A DNA stretch of 64,000 nt from Scleromatobacter humisilvae. Lineage in GTDB: Bacteria; Pseudomonadota; Gammaproteobacteria; Burkholderiales; Burkholderiaceae_C. This document shows positions 37,933 through 45,810 of this stretch, one piece after another. The stretch is from positions 1,178,001-1,242,000 of the forward strand of contig NZ_JAJLJH010000001.1 in NCBI RefSeq assembly GCF_023231945.1, written 5' to 3'. Position 1 is the first letter of the stretch, and each line of letters starts with the position of its first letter. The notes beneath the pieces are model-generated. The model worked only from the letters and a program-made list of their open reading frames with translations. It was not told where the DNA came from and ran no database searches. The translations under genes and the position numbers were made by a program.

Positions 37933-39234
37933 GTGGTGACACCGCAATCGTGCTTCATGATCGTCGCGACGATCGCGCCCGCGCGCGAGGCGGGCTTGCG
38001 CGAGCTGCTGCGATCCATGAACACGCAACCCGGCACCGCGGGTCCGATGAACCCGGTGCTGCCCTTCGGCGCGATCGACACGCTGCACTACGCGCGGCTC
38101 GTCATCGTCGACGATGCGATGCAGGCCGACCTGCGCGTCTGCGGCGTCACGCCCGCGCCGATCCCGACGCGTCTCGTGCTCATGGGCGATTGCGACGGCC
38201 CCGGCGCCGACTGCCTCGCGGCGATCGCGCGCGCCGCGGAGCCGGGTCTGCGCCGGCTCTTCGCGCACTGCGACGGATTCGAAGACGGCAGCGATGTGCT
38301 CGCGTGGATGCGTGCGCACGACGTCCCTGTGGCCGTCAATTTCATCTGCCGCCTGGGGCGCACCGTGCGCCGCGTGCGCGAGGACAACGTGCTCTGGCGC
38401 GTCCTCGCCGAACGCGTGCCGCGCGGTCCGATCGAGGCCCCGGGCGATGCGCAGCGGCGTTGCCGGGCCCTGATCGACTACGTCGAGGCCGAGCGGCGCG
38501 CCGGCCGTCTCGTGCTGACCGATGAAAGTCCGACGCCGCTGGCGTGGCAGATCGCCAACCTGTGCCATCTCGTCGCGCTGCCGCTCGCCGCGCTGTTGCT
38601 GGCACCGCTATGGCTGATCGCGTTGCCGTTCGCCATCGTGGCCCTGCGCCGGCTCGAGAAGACCGATCCCGAATACTGCCCGCGCCCCGATCCGGCTGCG
38701 CTGCGCGCGTTGCAGGATCTGGAGGACTTCGACGTGACGAATCAGTTCACCGCGATCGGCCCGGTCAAGCCCGGACGGTTCAGGCGCATGCTGGTGCAGC
38801 TGATCCTGGTCGCCATCGAGTACACCTGCCGGCACATCTTCCATCGCGGCTACCTGGCGCGCGTGCAGACCATCCACTTCGCGCGCTGGGTCGTCCTCGA
38901 CGACGTGGCCCGAGTGTATTTCGCCAGCAACTACGACGGCGGCCATGAGGCCTACATGGACGACTTCATCAACAAGGTGGGCTGGGGCCTCAACCTCGTC
39001 TTCAGCAACGGCGTGGGCTGGCCGCGCACGTCGTGGCTGCTGTTCGGCGGCTCGAAGAAGGAGCCGGATTTCAAGCGCTACCAGCGCCGGCACCAGATCC
39101 CGACGCAGGTCTGGTACAAGGCCTACCCCGGCCTCACGCTGACCGACCTCGAGCGCGCCAGCCGCATCCGGGACGGCCTGCGCGATGCCGCCGACAGCGA
39201 CGCCAGCGCGCTCGCCTGGCTGAGGCTGATATGA
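37933..39234 (+). CDS. membrane-anchored protein with DyP-like barrel halves, unknown function
   Basis: A 433-residue protein starting at GTG 37933 (an ATG lies eight codons later). The N-terminal part contains NPVLPFGAIDTLHYARLVIVDD, and the C-terminal part HFARWVVLDDVARVYFASNYDG followed by EAYMDDFINKVG. Both read like the ferredoxin-like alpha+beta barrel halves used in dye-decolorizing peroxidases, so the protein may be a duplicated barrel without the haem residues. Between them a hydrophobic segment (LVALPLAALLLAPLWLIALPFAIVAL, about residues 216-241) forms one or two membrane helices. Its stop overlaps the ATG of the DyP peroxidase gene by four bases (ATGA). It may anchor the peroxidase at the membrane. 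Inference. Confidence 0.6.
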   Translation: MVTPQSCFMIVATIAPAREAGLRELLRSMNTQPGTAGPMNPVLPFGAIDTLHYARLVIVDDAMQADLRVCGVTPAPIPTRLVLMGDCDGPGADCLAAIARAAEPGLRRLFAHCDGFEDGSDVLAWMRAHDVPVAVNFICRLGRTVRRVREDNVLWRVLAERVPRGPIEAPGDAQRRCRALIDYVEAERRAGRLVLTDESPTPLAWQIANLCHLVALPLAALLLAPLWLIALPFAIVALRRLEKTDPEYCPRPDPAALRALQDLEDFDVTNQFTAIGPVKPGRFRRMLVQLILVAIEYTCRHIFHRGYLARVQTIHFARWVVLDDVARVYFASNYDGGHEAYMDDFINKVGWGLNLVFSNGVGWPRTSWLLFGGSKKEPDFKRYQRRHQIPTQVWYKAYPGLTLTDLERASRIRDGLRDAADSDASALAWLRLI

Positions 39235-40658
39235 CCACGCAGCAAGTCGATCTCGCCGATGTCCAGGGCCTGCTTCGCTACGGCTACAAGCATCACACCG
39301 AGTCCGTGTTCCTGGCGTTGCGCGTGCGCGATCGCGCGGCCGCGCGCGCGTGGCTCGCGCAGGCGCCGGTCGCGAACGCCCTGCCGCAGAAGGCCTTGCC
39401 TGCGACCGTCCTGCAGGTCGCGCTCGGCGCCGAAGGCCTGGCGGCGCTGGGCGTGGCCGACGATGTCGCCGCGGCGTTCTCGCCGGAGTTCGTCTCGGGT
39501 CTCGCCGGCCTGCCCGAGCGCTCGCGCCGGCTCGGCGACACGGGCGCGAACGACCCGGCCGACTGGGCGTGGGGCAGTGGCCCGCGGACGGCGCACGTGT
39601 TGCTGCTGCTCTATGCGCTGCCCGGGTTGCTCGAAGCCTTCGAGGCCATGATCCAGTCGCAATGCGCCGCAGCCTTCGACGTCGTCGCGCGTCTCACCAC
39701 CATCGACATGGGCGGCATCGAGCCCTTCGGCTTCACCGACGGCATCTCGCAGCCGGAGGTCGACTGGGACGGCACGCGCCGCATGGGCGACGAGGACAAG
39801 GTGCTCCGATACGGCAACGAGGCCTGCCTCGGCGAGTTCGTTCTTGGCTACCGCAACGAGTACGGTCTCTACACCGACAGGCCGCTGCTGGATCCGCAAC
39901 GCGATCCGCAAGGCCTGCTTCCGCGCGCCGAAGACCACCCCGACCAGGCCGACCTCGGCCGCAACGGCAGCTACCTGGTGCTGCGACAGCTCGAGCAGGA
40001 CGTCGACGGCTTCCGGCGCTGGATCGCCGACGCCACGCACGGCGATGCGACCGAAGGCGAGCTGCTCGCGGCCGCGATGGTGGGCCGCACGAAGACCGGC
40101 GAGCCGCTCGCCGGCTGCGGCGATCGCGGCCTGAACCGCTTCGACTACGACGCCGATCCCGACGGCCTGCGCTGCCCGCTCGGCGCGCACGTGCGGCGCG
40201 CCAACCCGCGCACGGCGGACATGCCCGCCGGCACCGGCGGCCTGGTCTCGCAGCTCGTGCGCACGCTCGGCTTCGATGCGACGGCGCGGCGCCACGATCT
40301 CGTCGCCTCGGCCCGTCTTCACCGGCTGCTGCGCCGCGGCCGCGAATACAGCGTGGACGGCGCGACGCGCCAGGGCCTGCACTTCGTCGCGCTCAACGCC
40401 AACATCGCGCGCCAGTTCGAGTTCGTGCAGACGGCCTGGATCGCGTCGGCGCATTTCGACGGGCTCAGCGGCGAGGTGGATCCGCTGCTCGGCACGCGGT
40501 CGTCCTCGTCCGCCAGCGGCACCGCCGATGCCTTCTCGCGTCCGAGCGACGACCAGCCGAACCGCCGCGAGACCGGCCTGCCGCAGTTCGTCACGGTGCG
40601 CGGCGGCGGCTATTTCTTCCTGCCCGGCCTGCGCGCGCTGCGCTATCTCCTGGAGTGA
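39231..40658 (+). CDS. DyP-type (dye-decolorizing) haem peroxidase
   Basis: A 475-residue haem peroxidase. The family signature GFTDG (167-171, with catalytic D170) is followed by ISQPEVDW, and the proximal haem ligand is H320 in CPLGAHVRRANPR with nearby Arg residues. No Tat or Sec signal and no encapsulin-targeting tail are evident, so it is probably cytoplasmic or membrane-associated through its upstream partner, with which it shares an ATGA overlap. DyP enzymes reduce H2O2 while oxidising phenols, dyes or lignin-related aromatics. It is somewhat longer than short bacterial DyPs. The adjacent GMC oxidoreductase could supply peroxide. Confidence 0.88.
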   Translation: MTTQQVDLADVQGLLRYGYKHHTESVFLALRVRDRAAARAWLAQAPVANALPQKALPATVLQVALGAEGLAALGVADDVAAAFSPEFVSGLAGLPERSRRLGDTGANDPADWAWGSGPRTAHVLLLLYALPGLLEAFEAMIQSQCAAAFDVVARLTTIDMGGIEPFGFTDGISQPEVDWDGTRRMGDEDKVLRYGNEACLGEFVLGYRNEYGLYTDRPLLDPQRDPQGLLPRAEDHPDQADLGRNGSYLVLRQLEQDVDGFRRWIADATHGDATEGELLAAAMVGRTKTGEPLAGCGDRGLNRFDYDADPDGLRCPLGAHVRRANPRTADMPAGTGGLVSQLVRTLGFDATARRHDLVASARLHRLLRRGREYSVDGATRQGLHFVALNANIARQFEFVQTAWIASAHFDGLSGEVDPLLGTRSSSSASGTADAFSRPSDDQPNRRETGLPQFVTVRGGGYFFLPGLRALRYLLE

Positions 40659-40662
40659 CGCG

Positions 40663-41904
40663 ATGACCCCGAACTCGAACGCCAGCCGCCCGGTGCCGCC
40701 CGCCAACACCGGCTCGTGGCTGAAGAACGTGTTCTCCGACACGACGCTGAAGCTGCTGCAGCTCGAACGCCGCATCGATCCCCTCTTGCGGCCGGCCTTC
40801 GATGCGCTGCTTCGCGACGCGATCGCCGCCTTCGTCTCGGACATGATCAATCGCCGGCGCCCGCGCGACGACCTGAGGCTCGCCGAGGAGCGTCTGCTGC
40901 CCGACGAGGACGCGCTGACCGATTCGGTGATCGAGACCTTCCGCGCCCAGATGAGCGGCCTGTGGAAGCCGGGCGGCTTCGAGCGCGGCGGCAACACGAA
41001 GACGCAGGGCGTTCTGCGCGCCGAATTCATCGTCCACGACGGGCTGCCGGAACATCTGCGCCACGGCGTCTTCGCGCAGCCGCGCCGCTGGCCGGCATGG
41101 GTGCGCTTCTCCGGCCCCGGCCCGTACGTGACGCCGGACATCGACGACGTCGGCTTCATGAGCATCAGCATCAAGCTGATGGGGGTGCCCGGCCCGAAGC
41201 TGATGGACGAGGAGAAGTTCACGCAAGACATGTTCGGCGTGTCGACGCCGACCTTCGTGACGCAGGACATCCGCTCCAACGCGCACCTGCAGAAGGCGAG
41301 CCTGCAGAACGCGTCGATCTTCCACTTCCTCAACTTCACCGACCCGCACGTGCTGGACCTCATCATGCAGGGCCTGTGGACGAAGACCCAGTCCAGCCCG
41401 TTCGAGGCGCCGTACTTCAGCTGCGTCCCGTACCTGCTGGGCCCCGCGCAGGCCATGCAGTATTCCGTGTGGCCGACGACGGCCCGGCGCACGCCCATTC
41501 CGCGCCTGCCGCTGCGCCCGCCCGACGACTACCTGCGCCAGGCGATGGCGAAGGCGCTGCGGGAGGGCGACGTCGACCTCGACTTCCGCATCCAGCTGCA
41601 GACCGACCCGTGGCGCATGCCGATCGAGAACAACGGCGTGCTGTGGCCGGAGAAGCTGTCGCCGCGCATCCCGGTGGCGACGATCCGTCTTCCGAAACAG
41701 ACCTTCGACTCGCCGGCGCAGATCGCGTTCGCGCGGAGGCTCTCGTACAACCCATGGCATTGCATCGCCGAGCATCGGCCGCTGGGCAACCAGAGCCGCG
41801 CGCGCAAGAGGATGTACTGGGAACTGGCCAGGCTGCGCCACGAGATGAACGCCGTGCCCCACTTCGAGCCGGACGGCTCCGAGACCTTCGACCAGGCGGC
41901 GTAG
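40663..41904 (+). CDS. catalase-superfamily haem protein (catalase-like)
   Basis: A 413-residue protein with a catalase-like core: HLRHGVFAQPRRWPAWVRFSG, then DDVGFMSISIKLMGVPG, and the late block NPWHCIAEHRPLGNQSRARKRMY, which corresponds to the 'NPxHxxxEHRPLG' region of catalase-related proteins. It is shorter than true catalases, and the canonical distal His-Asn and proximal Tyr cannot be placed with confidence, so H2O2 dismutation is not assured. Relatives include SrpA-type and allene-oxide-synthase-like enzymes acting on organic hydroperoxides. It starts four bases after the DyP stop behind GGAG and ends the redox cassette. Confidence 0.7.
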   Translation: MTPNSNASRPVPPANTGSWLKNVFSDTTLKLLQLERRIDPLLRPAFDALLRDAIAAFVSDMINRRRPRDDLRLAEERLLPDEDALTDSVIETFRAQMSGLWKPGGFERGGNTKTQGVLRAEFIVHDGLPEHLRHGVFAQPRRWPAWVRFSGPGPYVTPDIDDVGFMSISIKLMGVPGPKLMDEEKFTQDMFGVSTPTFVTQDIRSNAHLQKASLQNASIFHFLNFTDPHVLDLIMQGLWTKTQSSPFEAPYFSCVPYLLGPAQAMQYSVWPTTARRTPIPRLPLRPPDDYLRQAMAKALREGDVDLDFRIQLQTDPWRMPIENNGVLWPEKLSPRIPVATIRLPKQTFDSPAQIAFARRLSYNPWHCIAEHRPLGNQSRARKRMYWELARLRHEMNAVPHFEPDGSETFDQAA

Positions 41905-41926
41905 GCCCACGCCGCCCGGGCCGCCT

Positions 41927-42532
41927 TCAGTCCCGCGACGGGAAGACGCCTTGCAAGGCGATGAAGCACTCGACCGTGAGCGTCGGCGGGGCGATCGGCA
42001 CCGGCAGGTTGCCGCCGGCCGGCGACGTCGTCTCCGGTGCCATGGCGATCGTGCCCGGACCCGGGGCATAGAGCGTCGTGCGAGCCTTGCTCGCCGGCAC
42101 GCCGTTGGCGGGCGAGACCTGGGTCGCGTCGCTGCTGGAGCCCAGCGGCGTCACGCTGTGCGTGTGGGCCGGCATCTGGGAGCTCGTGAGCGTCACCGTC
42201 TCGTGGCCCTCCTGGGCGCCCTCGACGTGCGGGCTCAGGCCCGGGCCCTGTCCGTCGTGCAGCAGCGCGCGGCCGCGCATGTCGGGCAAGGCGAAATTGC
42301 TGGTGCCGTTGCCACCATACGTCGTGCCCAGCAGCGAGAACAGCGCCGTGTTCTGCGCGATCGACAGCAGCTGTCCGTCGAGGCGCGCCCAGCCCCGCGG
42401 CGCAAAGGTGAAGCCGGCGCACATGATCTGACCGAGGAACGGCTCGGCCTGGGCATGGGCGGCCTGCAACGGCGCCAGGGACGCGACGGCCACGGCGGCC
42501 AGGCCGAACAGACGCGAGCGAGCGAAGGTCAT
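41927..42532 (-). CDS. secreted tail-collar-domain protein (microcystin-dependent-protein type)
   Basis: A 201-residue protein with a signal peptide (ending LQAAHAQA) and a phage tail collar domain: FLGQIMCAGFTFAPRGWARLDG, LLGTTYGGNGTSNFALPDMRGR, and the late His-containing QMPAHTHSV. In bacteria such proteins (MdpB and relatives) are not part of prophages and are of unknown function; a carbohydrate- or surface-binding role is possible. The gene is 10 bases downstream of the PEP-CTERM gene on the same strand, suggesting a shared transcript. No other phage gene is near. Confidence 0.8.
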   Translation of the reverse strand: MTFARSRLFGLAAVAVASLAPLQAAHAQAEPFLGQIMCAGFTFAPRGWARLDGQLLSIAQNTALFSLLGTTYGGNGTSNFALPDMRGRALLHDGQGPGLSPHVEGAQEGHETVTLTSSQMPAHTHSVTPLGSSSDATQVSPANGVPASKARTTLYAPGPGTIAMAPETTSPAGGNLPVPIAPPTLTVECFIALQGVFPSRD

Positions 42533-42542
42533 GATGTTGCTT

Positions 42543-43241
42543 TCATTGACGGGTGGAGGAAGCGCCTGCGCGCCGGCGTGCGAGGACGCCCAGCAGGCCG
42601 AGGCCGGCCAGCAGCGATGCCGCGACGCCGGGCTCCGGCACCGTGGACGTGGCCGCCACGGCGCTGGTGATGTCGTCGGCGCTGAACGGAAGGAACGCGC
42701 CCCCGGAGGGCACGCCGGTGATCGTGATCGAGCCGAAGCCCGCGCTGTCCACCAGCCCGAGGAAGTAGGCCTTGCCGTCGACGAGGTCCAGCGGCGTCGC
42801 GCCGTTGAACACGCTGGCCGACGCCGTCGACAGCTCGAGATCGCCCGGCTCGGCGTCGTTGCCGGCGATCAGGTAGAGGCCGGCGGCGGTCACGCTGCGG
42901 CCGAACGAGATCGTGAAGCTGTCGCCGAGATAGAACGCGGTGTCGGGGTTGTCGAGCCCGAGGTAGTTGGTGCCGGAAGTGGTGCCGAAGGTGCTCGACA
43001 CCTGCAGCATCTGCCCGGCGATGGCGTAGGTGAAGACCAGGCCGCCGGTGCCCGTGCCGGACGCGAAGGTGGTGCCGCTGGGCACGCTCTCGAAGTCGAC
43101 GGTCTGCACGCCCGACAGCCCTGCGATGGCCGCGGCGAAATCGGACTCCGACTGGTAGCCGGTCGCCGCCGCCCGGGATGCGGCAGACAGGGCCAGCAGT
43201 GTCGCGAGGACGGCAAGCTTGCCGTGGAAGTTGCGTTGCAT
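42543..43241 (-). CDS. PEP-CTERM sorting-domain exported protein
   Basis: A 232-residue secreted protein. The ATG at 43241 follows GGAGG. A signal peptide (ending AASRAAAT) is followed by a beta-rich domain (VQTVDFESVPSGTTFASGTG, then YLGDSFTISFGRSVTAAGLYLI) and a C-terminal sorting signal: VPEPG, a hydrophobic helix VAASLLAGLGLLGVL and a basic end ARRRAG. PEP-CTERM proteins are processed by an exosortase (not in this window) and are linked to exopolysaccharide or biofilm. It is presumably displayed on or released from the cell surface. Confidence 0.88.
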   Translation of the reverse strand: MQRNFHGKLAVLATLLALSAASRAAATGYQSESDFAAAIAGLSGVQTVDFESVPSGTTFASGTGTGGLVFTYAIAGQMLQVSSTFGTTSGTNYLGLDNPDTAFYLGDSFTISFGRSVTAAGLYLIAGNDAEPGDLELSTASASVFNGATPLDLVDGKAYFLGLVDSAGFGSITITGVPSGGAFLPFSADDITSAVAATSTVPEPGVAASLLAGLGLLGVLARRRAGASSTRQ

Positions 43242-43321
43242 GGGTCCTCCGATGCCACCAGGCACGAAGGCGATTCTGCGCCGCGATCCGGTCTGGCCGG
43301 ACCGCCCAACCTAGGGGGCCT

Positions 43322-43762
43322 TCAATCGCGCCGATCGCTGCGCCGCAGACGGTACCAGACCTCGACGTCGTCCTTCATCTCGCCACGCGTCCAGCCCTGC
43401 GCGGCGTAGAAGCGGTCGGCGCGCGTGTTCGCCTCGGTGCCCAGGCGGATCTCGTCGTGGCCGATCTCGAACAGCCAGGCGACGGCGAACCGCAGCAGTT
43501 GCTTGCCGGCACCGAGGCCCTCGCGTCCGGGATCGACGAACAGCGCCCAGATCGAACCGTCGCGCGCGGCGTACGAGAAGCCCACGATCTCGCCGGCGAG
43601 TTCCGCGACCCAGGCGCGGCCGAGGCGATCGAGGTAGTCGCTGCACATCGCGTGCGTGACGCTCGACGGATTCGACAACTTGTTCTCGTTCACGCTCAGC
43701 CGCAGGCGCATCATCGTCGCGATGTCGGCCTCGACGGCCCGGCGAAACGTCAACACGCTCAC
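43322..43762 (-). CDS. GNAT-family N-acetyltransferase
   Basis: A 146-residue acetyltransferase. The fold signature includes LTFRRAVEADIATMMRLR at the N-terminus, WVAELAGEIVGFSYAARDGSIWALFVDPGREGLGAGKQLL with the acetyl-CoA loop GREGLGAGKQ, and FYAAQGW near the end. The start is a GTG at 43762 whose GTGA overlaps the stop of the LacI gene, so it is coupled to it; a second GTG two codons later is possible. The acceptor substrate is unknown. Confidence 0.85.
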   Translation of the reverse strand: MSVLTFRRAVEADIATMMRLRLSVNENKLSNPSSVTHAMCSDYLDRLGRAWVAELAGEIVGFSYAARDGSIWALFVDPGREGLGAGKQLLRFAVAWLFEIGHDEIRLGTEANTRADRFYAAQGWTRGEMKDDVEVWYRLRRSDRRD

Positions 43763-44799
43763 GCCCGGCCCTTCGCCGGCGCCGCGGTCGACCCGCGCAC
43801 GATCACCTCGTGCGGCAGCACGCGCACCGGCGCGGGGGCGTCGGCGTCGAACCTGGCGTCGCCGGCGAGCAGCATCTGCACCGCCGCCATCGCCATCTCG
43901 GCGAGCGGCTGGCGCACCGTCGTCAGCGGCGGCCAGACGAGCGAAGCCGCGTCCGAATCGTCGAAGCCGACGATGGCGACGTCGCCGGGCACCGCGATGC
44001 CGCGGCGCTGCGCCTCGGTGAGCGCGCCGAGGGCCATGAAGTCGTTGGCCGCGAAGATGGCCGTCGGGGGCTCGGGCAGCGCGAACAGCCTGCGCGCCGC
44101 CTCGACGCCGGACTCGAACTGGAACGTGCCCGGCACGATCCGCGACGGATCGGGCAAGAGGCGGTGCGCCTTCAACGCGCGCTCGTAGCCCTCGCGCCGG
44201 CGCTGGCTCGCCGCCTGGTTGCCCTCGATGAACGCGATCGACTTGTGGCCGAGGCTGATCAGCAGGTTGGTGAGCTCCTCGGCCGCAAGGGCGTCGTCCA
44301 TGCGCACGCTGGCCATGCCGTGGCCCTCGCCGGCCGGCGAGATCAGCACGCAGGGCGTGCGCTGGGCACGCAGCGTCTCGAGGATGGCCGGGTTGTCGCA
44401 CAGCGGCGGCGTCAGGATCATGCCGTCGGGGCGCAGCGCGGCGAGCATGGACTCGATCTGCGCCTGCACGTCGGCGCCATTCTCCTGCAGCGACTCGACC
44501 ACCAGGTGGCGCCCGGCCTCGCGGCAACCCAGCGTCGCGCCCTGCTGCACGCCGGCGACGAAGGCCGCGCTCGGGTCGTAGTAAAGCAGGCCGATGAGGA
44601 AGGACTTGGCGCCGGCCAGGCTGCGCGCGGAGAGTTGGGGCCGGTAGTTCAGCGCGGCGACAGCTTCCTGGACACGGGCCCGCGTGTCGGCATGCACCGT
44701 GGGCTCCTTGTTCATCACGCGCGAGACCGTCTTGATCGAGACGCCGGCCTGGCGCGCCACGTCGATGATCGTCGGCGGTGCGCCCGCTCTCTTGTTCAC
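43759..44799 (-). CDS. second LacI-family regulator, paralogue of the one at 31746
   Basis: A 346-residue regulator. The DNA-binding helices read TIIDVARQAGVSIKTVSRVMN, and long segments match the first LacI protein (SFLIGLLYYDPSAAFVAGVQQGAT; RPDGMILTPPLCDNPAILE; SLVWPPLTTVRQP). The recognition helix VSIKTVSRVMN is identical in both, so the two may read the same TGACAnCGnTGTCA-like operator. It is coupled to a GNAT gene. No copy of that operator is seen just upstream of this gene, so its target may be elsewhere, possibly the divergent sugar promoter. Confidence 0.9.
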   Translation of the reverse strand: MNKRAGAPPTIIDVARQAGVSIKTVSRVMNKEPTVHADTRARVQEAVAALNYRPQLSARSLAGAKSFLIGLLYYDPSAAFVAGVQQGATLGCREAGRHLVVESLQENGADVQAQIESMLAALRPDGMILTPPLCDNPAILETLRAQRTPCVLISPAGEGHGMASVRMDDALAAEELTNLLISLGHKSIAFIEGNQAASQRRREGYERALKAHRLLPDPSRIVPGTFQFESGVEAARRLFALPEPPTAIFAANDFMALGALTEAQRRGIAVPGDVAIVGFDDSDAASLVWPPLTTVRQPLAEMAMAAVQMLLAGDARFDADAPAPVRVLPHEVIVRGSTAAPAKGRA

Positions 44800-44897
44800 T
44801 GTTCACCCTCTCGCTCGTTTCAGCTGCGCCCGGGGATTGTGTCGACCCGGCGCAGATCGTCTTGTTCTCGTCAGTCTAATGTTTCCCTTTTGAAAAT

Positions 44898-44948
44898 CTG
44901 CCGCGAACCATGGGATTTGCTCTAACCGAATTCCAAGGTTCGCGGCAG
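44898..44948. promoter_or_regulatory. perfect 12-bp inverted repeat with 27-base loop
   Basis: CTGCCGCGAACC (44898-44909) and GGTTCGCGGCAG (44937-44948) are perfect complements, about 100 bases upstream of the LacI ATG and 150 upstream of the Spy-like gene. The arms are too long and far apart for a simple dimer operator; a structured RNA leader or a tetramer/looped binding site is possible. Function unknown. Confidence 0.5.
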
Positions 44949-45047
44949 CATCCGAGCCTGCGTCGCAATTCCGCCGCACGAGACAAAACGATACACGGCG
45001 ATACGGCGGTGAAAGCATGCCGGCGCCCCGATGCACGTTAATGAGAG

Positions 45048-45076
45048 CGTGGCGAAGCGAAATGTTGATCGCCACG
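45048..45076 (+). promoter_or_regulatory. hairpin in the leader of the Spy-like gene
   Basis: CGTGGCGA (45048-45055) and TCGCCACG (45069-45076) form an eight-base-pair stem with a 13-base loop, ending about 12 bases before the Shine-Dalgarno. It could modulate translation of the Spy-like protein or be an operator for the neighbouring response regulator. Confidence 0.45.
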
Positions 45077-45101
45077 TCACCCCAAACCAAGGAATGAAAT
45101 C

Positions 45102-45629
45102 ATGAAGACCTGGCTGAAGCGCACTCTCACGGGTGTGGCAGTCTCCACCGCCCTGCTGGGCACCGTTGCGGCCTACTCGCAAGGCACGGGCTTCCATCAC
45201 GGCCCGCCGTCGTCCGAGCAGATCGCCCAGCACGAGCAGATGATGCTCACCCACATCGGCAAGAAGCTCAACCTCGATGCCAACCAGGCCGCCAAGCTCA
45301 AGGTGCTGGGCGACCTGCTCTTCGCGCAGCACACGCCGCCCGCGGCCGGCACGCCCAACCCGCACGCCGCGCTGATCGCCGGCAACACCTTCGACCGCGC
45401 CGGCGCGACGACGCTGCTGAACCAGCACGTCGCCAAGATGCAGGCCAACGGCCCGGCGATGATCAACGCCTTCGGCGACTTCTTCGACAGCCTCAGCGCC
45501 ACGCAGCAAGCGCAGGTTCGCGAGATGGCCGCGCATCACCACGGCCTGATGATGTTCGGCATGGGTGGCCCCGAAGGCATGCACGGCCACCACGGCCCGC
45601 ATGGCGCGTCGGCCCCGACCGGCAACTGA
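45102..45629 (+). CDS. Spy/CpxP-like periplasmic protein, His/Met-rich tail
   Basis: A 175-residue periplasmic protein with signal peptide (cleaved near AAYSQG). The mature helical part contains LSATQQAQV, the LTxxQ-type repeat of the Spy/CpxP chaperone family. The C-terminus is rich in His, Met and Gly (HHHGLMMFGMGGPEGMHGHHG), suggesting copper or zinc binding. It precedes an OmpR-type response regulator and a sensor kinase on the same strand, the same partnership as CpxP with CpxRA, so it is likely both a target and a feedback inhibitor of that system (inference from the family). Confidence 0.8.
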   Translation: MKTWLKRTLTGVAVSTALLGTVAAYSQGTGFHHGPPSSEQIAQHEQMMLTHIGKKLNLDANQAAKLKVLGDLLFAQHTPPAAGTPNPHAALIAGNTFDRAGATTLLNQHVAKMQANGPAMINAFGDFFDSLSATQQAQVREMAAHHHGLMMFGMGGPEGMHGHHGPHGASAPTGN

Positions 45630-45710
45630 CGTTCGACGCGCGGGCGGCGCATGCATTGATCCCGTCAGGTCGGGCGTGTCGATCGCGGCGCCGCCCGCAC
45701 GCCCTCGCCT

Positions 45711-45790
45711 TGCCAGGCCCGCCTACGCGCGGCCGCTCCGGAGGGCGCGGGCCCGAGCCCCCCGGGGGCGGCGAGCGGAGCGAGCCCAGG
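45711..45790. repeat. GC-rich dispersed palindromic repeat before the response regulator
   Basis: The segment includes GAGCCCCCCGGGGGCGGCGA and an outer GGGCCCGAGCC / GAGCGAGCCC pair. It shares the GCCCCCC-n-GGGGG core with the elements at 1846 and 6317. It lies in the 181-base gap between the Spy-like gene and the response regulator and may limit read-through. Confidence 0.55.
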
Positions 45791-45810
45791 CCGTCATCTA
45801 CCATCGCCGC

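Larger units (their letters stand above)
44800..45101. other. intergenic region with inverted repeats (302 bases without a gene)
   Basis: This divergent gap lies between the second LacI gene and the Spy-like gene and is AT-richer than its flanks. It contains the two inverted repeats listed separately and an AAGGA Shine-Dalgarno at 45089-45093 for the Spy-like gene. No open frame of note and no LacI-type palindrome is visible. Confidence 0.6.

Noticed and set aside
41927-42532. Prophage remnant suggested by a tail collar domain
   Set aside because: The protein has a signal peptide and stands next to a PEP-CTERM gene; no other phage gene or attachment site is present.
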